Shown: positions 6,638-13,635 of the stretch, piece after piece
Layout of the letters: each line of letters begins with the position of its first letter
Position numbering within the stretch: the first letter of the stretch is position 1
Assembly (NCBI GenBank): GCA_036377075.1
Contig: DASUZB010000174.1
Span: forward strand, 1-16,562
Length of the DNA stretch: 16,562 nt
Source: DASUZB01 sp036377075
Lineage (GTDB): Bacteria > Actinomycetota > CALGFH01
Reading direction: 5' to 3'
Program-made: the position numbers and the translations under genes
The notes under the pieces: generated by a model
Seen by the model: the letters and a program-made list of their open reading frames with translations, nothing else
What the model was told of the DNA's origin: nothing
Database searches by the model: none

Positions 6638-7612
6638 TCAGGCCGGGACGCTTGGCGGCTGCTCGAGCAGCGCCCGCGCGACGATCACGTCGGTGATCAG
6701 GCTGGTCGCGTAGCCGCCACGCAGCACCGCCCGCAGGGCGGCGACCTTGTCGTGCCCGCCGCCGACCGCGATCACCTCGTCGACCGTGCGCAGCTGGGCC
6801 GCGGTGATGGTGATGCAGCGGTCGGTGAAGTCGGTCGCGACCGGCCGGCCGTCGGCGTCGAGCAGGTTCGCGCAGATCTCGGCGCACGCTCCCCGTGCCC
6901 GCAGGGCGTCGCGCTCGCGCTGGCTGAGGGCGAGGTAGAGCTGTGAGTGCGGCGGGTCCCAGGAGCCGATCGCCACCACCGCCTTGGTGAGCTGGTTCCA
7001 GCGCCGCCCCGCCTCCGCGACCTGGGACTGGCGCCGCAGCGCCTCGGCGGTGGCGAAGTCGGGCAGGACCTGCGGCGTGTAGATCGGGAACGCCGGCCCG
7101 CCCGACACCGCGGCGACGCGGCGCACCAGCTCGATGGTGTTCTCCTGCACGTTGACGCCCAGGAGCGCGCCGGAGAGCTGCACCACCGTGCAGGGGGCGA
7201 GCCGGGTCAGCGATTCGGTCATGTCCGTGATCGTGCGGCCGTAGCCGAGCCCCAGGATGTCGCCTTCGACGACCGTCTCGGTCAGCAGGCCGGCGGCGAC
7301 CCGCGCGAGGTGGGCGCGCAGGTCCGTCTCGGGGTGCTCAGGGGTGTCGACCACGATCGCGTGGCGGAGCTTGCAGGTGCTCCTGAGCGCCTCGGAGAGC
7401 TCGGCGTCGATGCGCGCGGGCACGCCGACCTCGATGCGGACGATGCCGCGGGCGAGCGCGTGGTCGAGCAGCCGCGCCACCTTGAAGCGGCTGAGCCCGA
7501 ACTCCTCGGCGATCTCCAGCTTCGAGCGGCGGTCGATGTAGAAGCGGCGGGCCACCGCCGCGAGCCGGACCAGCTCGGCCGGACCGACGGTGTCAGCGGC
7601 GGCATCGACCAT
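6638..7612 (-). CDS. SorC-family sugar-binding transcriptional regulator
   Basis: Regulator of 324 residues in the SorC/DeoR-type family. An N-terminal helix-turn-helix lies at about 14-60 (KLEIAEEFGLSRFKVARLLD). The rest is the SorC sugar-binding domain with the signature segments GLGYGRTITDMTESL, VVQLSGALLGVN, AVVAIGSWD and, near the end, AVGGGHDKVAALRAVLRGG followed by TSLITDVIVARALLE. Members of this family usually respond to phosphorylated sugars; EryD of erythritol catabolism is one. The start is ATG (complement of 7610-7612) with GAGG about 6 nt upstream. It is divergent from a polyol-type ABC/kinase/dehydrogenase operon and very likely controls it, with the kinase product as a plausible effector. 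Confidence 0.94.
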   Translation of the reverse strand: MVDAAADTVGPAELVRLAAVARRFYIDRRSKLEIAEEFGLSRFKVARLLDHALARGIVRIEVGVPARIDAELSEALRSTCKLRHAIVVDTPEHPETDLRAHLARVAAGLLTETVVEGDILGLGYGRTITDMTESLTRLAPCTVVQLSGALLGVNVQENTIELVRRVAAVSGGPAFPIYTPQVLPDFATAEALRRQSQVAEAGRRWNQLTKAVVAIGSWDPPHSQLYLALSQRERDALRARGACAEICANLLDADGRPVATDFTDRCITITAAQLRTVDEVIAVGGGHDKVAALRAVLRGGYATSLITDVIVARALLEQPPSVPA

Positions 7613-7643
7613 TCGGACCTCGCAAGTTACGTCCTCGCACGTT

Positions 7644-7661
7644 TGAGCAGAGGGCTGCTCA
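7644..7661. promoter_or_regulatory. Candidate SorC operator 1
   Basis: TGAGCAGAGGGCTGCTCA is an inverted repeat with 7-bp arms and a 4-nt centre. In half-site terms it is TGAGC-N8-GCTCA. It lies between the divergent genes, at or just after the presumed -10 of the SorC-family gene, where binding would block its own transcription. Confidence 0.6.
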
Positions 7662-7689
7662 TACTCTCATGCGGTCTTGACACCGGCAA
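7661..7689 (-). promoter_or_regulatory. Candidate promoter of the SorC-family gene
   Basis: On the minus strand, TTGCCG (complement of 7684-7689), a 17-bp spacer and GAGTAT (complement of 7661-7666). Both hexamers are partial matches. It overlaps the divergent promoter and abuts operator 1. Confidence 0.3.
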
Positions 7690-7706
7690 CGGGCCAGCCG
7701 TTCAAT
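7677..7706 (+). promoter_or_regulatory. Promoter of the polyol-uptake operon
   Basis: A perfect -35 consensus, TTGACA (7677-7682), 18 bp, then TTCAAT (7701-7706, four of six consensus bases). Transcription would start near 7713, just upstream of operator 2, leaving a leader of about 100 nt before the binding-protein gene. Confidence 0.6.
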
Positions 7707-7718
7707 GATTCGTACAAA

Positions 7719-7736
7719 CGAGCTTAATAGCGCTCA
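7719..7736. promoter_or_regulatory. Candidate SorC operator 2
   Basis: CGAGCTTAATAGCGCTCA has the same architecture as operator 1 (YGAGC-N8-GCTCA) and lies exactly 75 bp downstream of it, just after the presumed operon start. It overlaps the perfect 12-bp palindrome GCTCATATGAGC (7732-7743), which supplies a further TGAGC half-site. Confidence 0.55.
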
Positions 7737-7814
7737 TATGAGCAAGCAAGCCTCCGATCGCCGACTTTGACGTCTCGCCCCGAGGTCCAGGGGTGCTCCA
7801 CAGGAGGTGGGTCG

Positions 7815-9209
7815 ATGCGAGACCGCGTTGCCGTGGGCGCTTGGCGCAGGATTCCCTTGGCGCTTCCACTCGTCCTGGCCCTGGTCGTCAGCGCCTGCTC
7901 GGGCGCCGGCGGCGGTGGTGGCGGCGGGGGAGGCGGCGGCGGTGGTGGCGGCGGGACCATCACCGTGGCCACCGTCGCCAACCCCCAGATGCAGGACATC
8001 CAGAAGCTGACGAGCAACTTCGAGAAGGACAACCCTGGCATCAAGGTCAAGTTCGTGATCCTGCCCGAGAACGAGCTGCGCGACCGGGTGACCCAGGACA
8101 TCGCGACCAAGGGCGGGCAGTACGACGTCGTCACGATCGGCACCTTCGAGGCGCCACAGTGGGCCAAGAACGGCTGGATCGAGAACCTCGGTCCCTACAC
8201 CCAGAAGGACACCGCCTACGACGAGAAGGACCTCATCCCGGCGGTCGCCAAGGCGCTGTCCTACAACAACAACCTCTACGCGGTGCCGTTCTACGGCGAG
8301 TCGTCGTTCCTGATGTACCGCAAGGACCTGTTCGAGAAGGCCGGGCTGACCATGCCGGCGCAGCCCACCTGGGACCAGGTGGCGGGGTTCGCCCGCAAGC
8401 TGAACGACCCCAAGAAGAACCAGTCCGGCATCTGCCTGCGCGGCCTGCCCGGCTGGGGGGAGCTGTTCGCGCCGCTCAACACCGTGGTCAACACGTTCGG
8501 CGGCCGCTGGTACGACACCAACTGGAACGCGCAGCTCACCGAAGCCCCGTTCGTCCAGGCGACGAAGTTCTACGTCGACCTCGTCAAGGACGCCGGCGAG
8601 CCGGGCGCGCCGAACGCCGGCTTCACCGAGTGCCTCACCGCCTACAGCCAGGGCCACGCGGCGATGTGGTACGACGCGACCGTGGCGGCCAGCCTGCTCG
8701 AGGACCCCAAGAACAGCAAGGTGGTCGGCAAGAACGGCTACGCCCCGGCGCCGGTGAAGGACACCAAGTGGTCCGGCTGGCTGTGGGCCTGGTCGCTGGC
8801 GATGCCGTCGACCTCCAAGAACAAGGACGCCGCCTGGAAGTTCATGTCGTGGGCGACCTCGAAGGAGTACATCAAGCTCGTCGGCGAGAAGCTCGGCTGG
8901 GCGCGGGTGCCGCCGGGAAGCCGCCTGTCCACCTACCAGATCCCTGAGTACAAGAAGGCGGCGGCCGCCTTCGCCGACCTCACCGTCAAGGCGATCGACC
9001 AGGCCGACGTCAACAACGCCGGCACGCAGCCGCGGCCGTACACGGGCGTCCAGTACGTCGGCATCCCCGAGTTCCAGTCGCTCGGGACGGCGGTCGCCCA
9101 GGAGGTGTCGGCCGCCATCGCCGGCAGGCAGACGGTCGACCAGGCCCTGGAGAAGGGTCAGAAACAGGCCGAGCAGGTGGCCAAGGAGGCCGGCTACAAG
9201 AAGGGGTGA
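7815..9209 (+). CDS. ABC transporter sugar/polyol-binding lipoprotein
   Basis: Extracytoplasmic solute-binding protein, family 1, 464 residues. The signal peptide (LALPLVLALVVSAC) ends in a VSAC lipobox with lipidated C28. Sixteen consecutive glycines (32-47) then form a tether before the mature domain starts at TITVATVANPQMQDIQKLTS. The fold shows the usual family blocks: FEKDNPGIKVKFVILPENEL, YDVVTIGTFEAPQWAKNGWI, LYAVPFYGESSFLMYRKDLF, the helix region EKAGLTMPAQPTWDQ and AMWYDATVAASLLED. The sequence style is closest, by memory, to the sorbitol/mannitol (SmoE/MtlE) group. The start is ATG 7815 with AGGAGG 7 nt upstream; an in-frame upstream ATG would push the signal peptide too far in. It is the first gene of the operon; the permease gene follows after 13 nt. 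The polyol assignment is inferred, not proven. Confidence 0.93.
   Translation: MRDRVAVGAWRRIPLALPLVLALVVSACSGAGGGGGGGGGGGGGGGGTITVATVANPQMQDIQKLTSNFEKDNPGIKVKFVILPENELRDRVTQDIATKGGQYDVVTIGTFEAPQWAKNGWIENLGPYTQKDTAYDEKDLIPAVAKALSYNNNLYAVPFYGESSFLMYRKDLFEKAGLTMPAQPTWDQVAGFARKLNDPKKNQSGICLRGLPGWGELFAPLNTVVNTFGGRWYDTNWNAQLTEAPFVQATKFYVDLVKDAGEPGAPNAGFTECLTAYSQGHAAMWYDATVAASLLEDPKNSKVVGKNGYAPAPVKDTKWSGWLWAWSLAMPSTSKNKDAAWKFMSWATSKEYIKLVGEKLGWARVPPGSRLSTYQIPEYKKAAAAFADLTVKAIDQADVNNAGTQPRPYTGVQYVGIPEFQSLGTAVAQEVSAAIAGRQTVDQALEKGQKQAEQVAKEAGYKKG
7908..7955 (+). repeat. Glycine-codon repeat (two 21-bp copies, 27-bp period)
   Basis: Sixteen consecutive Gly codons (residues 32-47 of the binding protein). 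The seven-codon string at 7908-7928 recurs identically, including third bases, at 7935-7955, separated by GGA GGC. This points to an in-frame duplication. Confidence 0.9.
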
Positions 9210-9222
9210 GAGGAGGCGCGTC

Positions 9223-10179
9223 GTGACCGTCACCGAAGACCGGACCGGCGGACGGTCGGTCGCGCTCAGGGAGCGCGCGGCCAAGGCGGCGGTGGAGCGC
9301 CGCAACCGCTGGGGACGCCGCGGCCTGATCCTGCCGGCGATGCTCTACACGATTCTGGTCACCCAGATCCCGTTCGTGATCACGATCTGGTACAGCCTGC
9401 AGTCGTGGAACCTGCTCAGGCCCGGCACCAGGCACTTCGTCGGCCTGTCCAACTACGGCGCGGTCTTCAGCCAGACGGGGTTCCGCACCGCCGTCATGAA
9501 CACGATCACCTTCACCGCGTCGGCGGTGATCTTCTCCCTGGTGATCGGCCTGGTCCTGGCGATCATGCTGGACCAGAGGTTCCGTAGCAGGGCGGTGGTG
9601 CGGACCCTGCTGATCTCGCCGTTCCTGATCATGCCGACAGCCGGCGCGCTGCTGTGGAAGACCACCATGTTCCACCCGGTGTTCGGCATCGTGAACTTCG
9701 TGCTCAAGCCGTTCGGCGTCGGCACGCTCGACTGGGCCAGCAGGTTCCCGATGCCGACGGTGATCACGGTGGCGGTCTGGCAGTGGACCCCCTTCATGAT
9801 GATCATCCTGTTGTCGGGCCTGCAGAGCCAGTCGACCGACATCCTCGAGGCCGCCCGCGTCGACGGCGCCGGCGGCTGGCAGATCTTCCGCCACCTCACC
9901 GTGCCGCACCTGCGCACCTACATGGAGCTGTGCGTCCTGCTCGGCTCGATCTTCATCGTGCAGACCTTCGACTCGATCTTCATCATCACCCAGGGCGGCC
10001 CCGGCCAGGCCACCACCAACCTGCCCTACTTCCTGTACCTGCAGGCGTTCCGCCGCTTCGAGATCGGCCAGGCCGCCGCGCTGGCGATCGTCACCACCAT
10101 CGGCACGATCATCATCGCGACGATCGCGCTGCGGGTGTTGTCGAACCTGTTCAAGGGAGAGGAGCTGGCGCCGCGATGA
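9223..10179 (+). CDS. ABC transporter permease (MalF/SmoF-like)
   Basis: First membrane subunit of the importer, 318 residues with about six helices. The N-terminal tail is charged (to about 32); the first helix is LILPAMLYTILVTQIPFVIT. The cytoplasmic EAA loop, which docks the ATPase, reads EAARVDGAGGWQIF with E209 and G215. The pattern TIWYSLQSWNLL after helix 1 and FIITQGGPGQATTNLPYFLY near the C-terminus are typical of polyol/sugar permeases of this type. The GTG start has AGAGGAGG 6 nt upstream and lies 13 nt after the binding-protein stop. Its stop overlaps the next permease start (ATGA), so the two subunits are translationally coupled and form the heterodimeric channel. Confidence 0.94.
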   Translation: MTVTEDRTGGRSVALRERAAKAAVERRNRWGRRGLILPAMLYTILVTQIPFVITIWYSLQSWNLLRPGTRHFVGLSNYGAVFSQTGFRTAVMNTITFTASAVIFSLVIGLVLAIMLDQRFRSRAVVRTLLISPFLIMPTAGALLWKTTMFHPVFGIVNFVLKPFGVGTLDWASRFPMPTVITVAVWQWTPFMMIILLSGLQSQSTDILEAARVDGAGGWQIFRHLTVPHLRTYMELCVLLGSIFIVQTFDSIFIITQGGPGQATTNLPYFLYLQAFRRFEIGQAAALAIVTTIGTIIIATIALRVLSNLFKGEELAPR

Positions 10180-11051
10180 GCACCGTCGCCGAACGGGCAC
10201 CGGCCCGCCCCGCCGAGACCACCCGCCGCGGCCCCGGACGCTTCCGGTCCGGCCGGATGCTGGTGCCGACGCTCGCGTGGATCGCGGCGATCGGCTTCTT
10301 CTTCCCGGTGCTGTGGATGTTCCTCACCGGCTTCAAGCAGGAGGCCGACGCCTTCACCAGCCCGCCGAAGCTGGTCTTCTCGCCCACCCTGGAGCAGTAC
10401 CGGCAGATCTTCAGTCGCGACTTCATGCCGTTCCTGATCAACTCCGCCACTGCCACGGTGATGTCGACCCTGCTGGTGCTGGCGCTGGCGATCCCGTGCG
10501 CCTACGGGCTGGCGATCAAGCCGGTGGAGAAATGGCGCGACGTGCTGTTCTTCTTCATCTCCACGCGCTTCCTGCCGGTGGTCGGCGCGATCGTGCCGAT
10601 CTACGTGATCGCCCGCGACGCCAAGCTGCTGGACACCGTGACCGCGCTGATCATCCTGTACACCGCGATGAACATGCCGATCGCGGTGTGGATGCTGCGC
10701 TCGTTCTTCCTCGAGGTCCCCAGGGCGATCATGGAGGCCGCCCGCATCGACGGCGCGACCCTGCGCCAGGAGCTGCTGCGCGTGGTCCTGCCGCTGGTCG
10801 CCCCGGGGATCGCGGCGACGGCGCTGATCTGCGTGATCTTCGCCTGGAACGAGTTCTTCTTCGCGGTCAACCTGACCTCGTCGCGGGCCGCCACCGTGCC
10901 AGTGTTCCTGGTCGGGTTCATCACCAGCGAGGGCCTGTTCTGGGCTCGGCTCTCGGCGGCGGCGACCATGGCCTGCCTGCCGGTGCTGCTGGCCGGCTGG
11001 ATCGCCCAGAAGCAGCTCGTCCGTGGCCTCACCATGGGGGCGGTGAAGTGA
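10176..11051 (+). CDS. ABC transporter permease (MalG/SmoG-like)
   Basis: Second membrane subunit, 291 residues. After a basic N-terminal tail come about six helices starting AWIAAIGFFFPVLWMFLTGF, followed by the loop KQEADAFTSPPKLVFSPTLE, which is characteristic of the sorbitol/mannitol-type MalG group. The EAA motif EAARIDGATLRQELLRVV (E187, G193) is intact. Its ATG overlaps the previous stop by 4 nt; the nearest purine-rich ribosome site (GAGAGGAG) is about 11 nt away, so translation probably depends on coupling. Its stop overlaps the GTG of the dehydrogenase gene (GTGA). No nucleotide-binding subunit gene follows. Confidence 0.94.
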   Translation: MSTVAERAPARPAETTRRGPGRFRSGRMLVPTLAWIAAIGFFFPVLWMFLTGFKQEADAFTSPPKLVFSPTLEQYRQIFSRDFMPFLINSATATVMSTLLVLALAIPCAYGLAIKPVEKWRDVLFFFISTRFLPVVGAIVPIYVIARDAKLLDTVTALIILYTAMNMPIAVWMLRSFFLEVPRAIMEAARIDGATLRQELLRVVLPLVAPGIAATALICVIFAWNEFFFAVNLTSSRAATVPVFLVGFITSEGLFWARLSAAATMACLPVLLAGWIAQKQLVRGLTMGAVK

Positions 11052-12061
11052 ATGCGGCGGTGGTCGAGCGCCCCGGCAAGGTGAGCATCCAGCAGGTCGA
11101 CGACCCGGTGCCGGGGCCGCGCGACCTGCTCGTGCGCGTCGACGCCTGCGGCATCTGCGGGACCGACCTGCACATCCTCGACGGTGAGCTGCCCTCGACC
11201 CGCTACCCGATCATCCCCGGCCACGAGTTCTGCGGCGAGGTGGTCGCGGTCGGCCCACAGGTCGAGCGGCCTCGGGTGGGCGACCTCGTCGCCGTCGACC
11301 CGAACCTGCCCGACGGGGAGTGCCGCTTCTGCCGCGCCGGCAGGGAGAACCTCTGCGAGAACTACGAGGCGATCGGGGTCACCCGGCCGGGCGCCTGCGC
11401 CGAGCTGGTCGCCGCCCCCGCCGCCAACGCGTTCGTGCTTCCCGCCGACCTGCCGCGCGGCTGGGGCGCCCTGGTGGAGCCGCTCTCGTGCGCCGTCCAC
11501 GGCTTCGACCGGCTCGGCGCCAAGCTCGCCGACCGCTACCTGATCTACGGGGCGGGGACCATGGGCCTGCTGATGGCACAGCTCGCCCAGCGGGCGGGCG
11601 CGGCCGGCGTGGACGTGGTCGACGTCAGGGCGAGCCGCCTTGCCGTCGCCGAGCGGCTCGGCGCCGACCGCACCGCCACCTCCGCCGACGAGCTCGACCG
11701 GCCGCAGGGCTGGGAGGTCGTGGTCGACGCCACCGGGGTGGTCCCCGCCATCGAGGACGGCCTGCGCCGGGTGGCGCGCGGCGGGACCTTCCTGATGTTC
11801 GGGGTGGCGCCGGCCGAGGCGACCGCGGCGTTCTCGCCCTTCCGCGTCTACAACGAGGAGATCACGGTGATCGGGTCGATGGCGGTCCTGCACAGCTTCG
11901 AGCGGGCGGGCGACCTGCTGGTGCGCGGGGCGATCGACGCGGCCACGATGATCACCCACAGCGTGGCGCTCGACAGCTACGAGGCCGCGGTCGCCACCTT
12001 CCGCGCCGGCGACGGCCTCAAGGTCCAGGTGACCCCGACCGCTGCCGCCCATACATACTGA
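11048..12061 (+). CDS. Zinc-dependent polyol dehydrogenase (MDR family)
   Basis: Medium-chain, probably NAD-linked, alcohol dehydrogenase of 337 residues, oxidising a polyol to a ketose or the reverse. Catalytic zinc ligands are C37 (CGICGTDLH), H59 and E60 (PGHEFCGE). The structural-zinc loop has only three cysteines, C92, C95 and C103; the usual first cysteine is D89 (LPDGECRFCRAGRENLC). The Rossmann motif is G168-x-G170-xx-G173 (YGAGTMGLL), and the acidic residue after strand 2 (VDVVDVRASRL) favours NAD over NADP. Its style is that of the sorbitol, L-threonine or threitol/erythritol dehydrogenase group. The GTG start overlaps the permease stop; an ATG 4 nt further is out of frame. The context supports a polyol substrate carried by the upstream importer. 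Confidence 0.9.
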   Translation: MNAAVVERPGKVSIQQVDDPVPGPRDLLVRVDACGICGTDLHILDGELPSTRYPIIPGHEFCGEVVAVGPQVERPRVGDLVAVDPNLPDGECRFCRAGRENLCENYEAIGVTRPGACAELVAAPAANAFVLPADLPRGWGALVEPLSCAVHGFDRLGAKLADRYLIYGAGTMGLLMAQLAQRAGAAGVDVVDVRASRLAVAERLGADRTATSADELDRPQGWEVVVDATGVVPAIEDGLRRVARGGTFLMFGVAPAEATAAFSPFRVYNEEITVIGSMAVLHSFERAGDLLVRGAIDAATMITHSVALDSYEAAVATFRAGDGLKVQVTPTAAAHTY

Positions 12062-12099
12062 TCCCGCCCCGGTCGGCCGGCGAGGTGGGGGAGGACAGC

Positions 12100-13635
12100 A
12101 TGGGGGACCTGGCGCTCGGCATCGACTGCAGTACGACCGCCAGCAAGGTGGTGGCCTGGGACCGCGCCGGCAAGCCCGTCGCCGAGGGCCGGGCACCGCT
12201 CGAACAGCTCTCCTCGCGGCCGCCGCGCAGCGAGCAGCGGGCGGACGACTGGTGGGAGGCCACCCAGACCGCCATCGCCCGCCTGGTGCAGGCCGTCGAC
12301 GCCGGCCGGGTCGCCGGCATCTGCGTCACCCACCAGCGCGAGTCGTTCGTGCCCGTCGACCGGGACAACCGGGCGCTGCGCAGCGCGATCCTGTGGGACG
12401 ACGCCCGCTCGCCGGCCGAGCTCGACGAGCTCGGCGAGCGCTTCGGCCACGACGAGCTGCACCGCCGCACCGGCCGCGGGCCCTCGGTGGCGCAGGCGTC
12501 CTCGAAGCTGCTGTGGCTCGCCAGGCACGAGCCGGAGGTGGTCGCCCGCACCTACAAGTTCATGGACGTGCACGGCTTCCTGGTGCAGCGGCTCACCGGG
12601 CGCTTCACCACCAGCCTCGCCTCGGCGGACTCCTTCGGGCTCACCGACATCGAGCGCGAGGCCTGGGCCGGCGACCTGATCGGCGCCATCGGCCTGGGCC
12701 CCGGGCAGTTCTGCGACACCGTCAAGCCCGGCGAGGTGATCGGCGAGGTCACCGCCGAGGCGGCGCGGGCGACCGGGCTGCCGGCGGGCATCCCGGTGGT
12801 CGCCGGCCTCGGCGACGGCCAGGCGGCCTGCCTCGGCGCGGGGGTGACCTCGCTGGACCGCGCCTACCTCAACCTCGGCACCGCCGTCACCGGCGGCCCG
12901 GTCGGCCGCCGCTACCTCACCGACCGGTCGTGCCGCACCCTCTACGGCGGCGCGCCGGGCACCTTCCTGTTCGAGAACGTGCTGCGCGGCGGCCTGGCGA
13001 CGATGCGCTGGTTCATGCGCCGGTTCGGCGACTCGCGCGACCAGCCGGCCGACCTCGACCGCTACGAGGCGGCGGCGCGCCAGATCGGGCCGGGGTCGGA
13101 CGGGCTGCTGCTGGTGCCGTACTGGAACCACGTCACCAGCCCGTACTGGGACCTGTCCGCCAGCGGCGTGGTGGTCGGCTGGCACCACGGGCACGGCCGC
13201 GAGCACCTGTTCCGCGCGATCGAGGAGGGCATCGCCTACGAGCACCGCCTGGCGACCGAGGGCATCCAGGCGGCCACGGGCGAGCGCATCCGCGAGCACG
13301 TCATCCTCGGCGGCGGGTCCAACAGCGACCTGTGGTGCCAGATCATGGCCGACGTGCTCGGCGCGACCGTCACCCGGGCGCACACCCCGGAGGCGACCAA
13401 CCTCGGCGCGGGGATCCTGTGCGCGTTCGGCGTCGGCTGGTACCCCTCGGTCGAGGAGGCCGCGGCGGCGATGACCGACGTGGCCGAGAGCTTCCGGCCC
13501 GACGACCGCGCCAGCGCCCTCTACGACGACCTGTTCACCGAGGTCTACCGGCCGCTGTTCCCGGCGATCCAGCCGCAGCTGCAGCGGCTCTCGCGACTGC
13601 AGGCCGAGTTCGCGGCAAGGAGGCAGCGGCCATGA
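12100..13635 (+). CDS. FGGY-family carbohydrate kinase
   Basis: Cytoplasmic kinase of 511 residues transferring phosphate from ATP to a sugar or polyol. The N-terminal FGGY domain opens with GIDCSTTASKVVAWD; THQRESFVPVD (Q79, R80, E81) corresponds to the QRE substrate site of glycerol kinase, and SAILWDDARS follows. The presumed catalytic base is D239 in GLGDGQAACLGAG. The C-terminal domain has LNLGTAVTGG, then LGGGSNSDLWCQIMADVLGA and EATNLGAGILCAFGVGW, which are the nucleotide-binding and family-signature blocks. ATG 12100 has GGGGGAGG about 6 nt upstream and lies 38 nt after the dehydrogenase gene. The stop overlaps the next start (ATGA). A xylulokinase-like label is likely from automatic annotation, but the QRES motif leans to a linear polyol. 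The substrate is unresolved. Confidence 0.92.
   Translation: MGDLALGIDCSTTASKVVAWDRAGKPVAEGRAPLEQLSSRPPRSEQRADDWWEATQTAIARLVQAVDAGRVAGICVTHQRESFVPVDRDNRALRSAILWDDARSPAELDELGERFGHDELHRRTGRGPSVAQASSKLLWLARHEPEVVARTYKFMDVHGFLVQRLTGRFTTSLASADSFGLTDIEREAWAGDLIGAIGLGPGQFCDTVKPGEVIGEVTAEAARATGLPAGIPVVAGLGDGQAACLGAGVTSLDRAYLNLGTAVTGGPVGRRYLTDRSCRTLYGGAPGTFLFENVLRGGLATMRWFMRRFGDSRDQPADLDRYEAAARQIGPGSDGLLLVPYWNHVTSPYWDLSASGVVVGWHHGHGREHLFRAIEEGIAYEHRLATEGIQAATGERIREHVILGGGSNSDLWCQIMADVLGATVTRAHTPEATNLGAGILCAFGVGWYPSVEEAAAAMTDVAESFRPDDRASALYDDLFTEVYRPLFPAIQPQLQRLSRLQAEFAARRQRP

Noticed and set aside
7908..7955. GGC-rich repeat as a possible CRISPR or minisatellite
   Set aside because: It is in frame and entirely glycine codons directly after a lipobox, so it is a protein linker.
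11052..11054. ATG as an alternative start for the zinc dehydrogenase
   Set aside because: It is out of frame with the dehydrogenase; GTG 11048 overlapping the permease stop gives the correct frame.
11977..13383. Minus-strand open frame opposite the FGGY kinase
   Set aside because: The kinase motifs are all on the plus strand; the minus frame is a GC-driven mirror with repetitive Ala/Gly/Arg composition.
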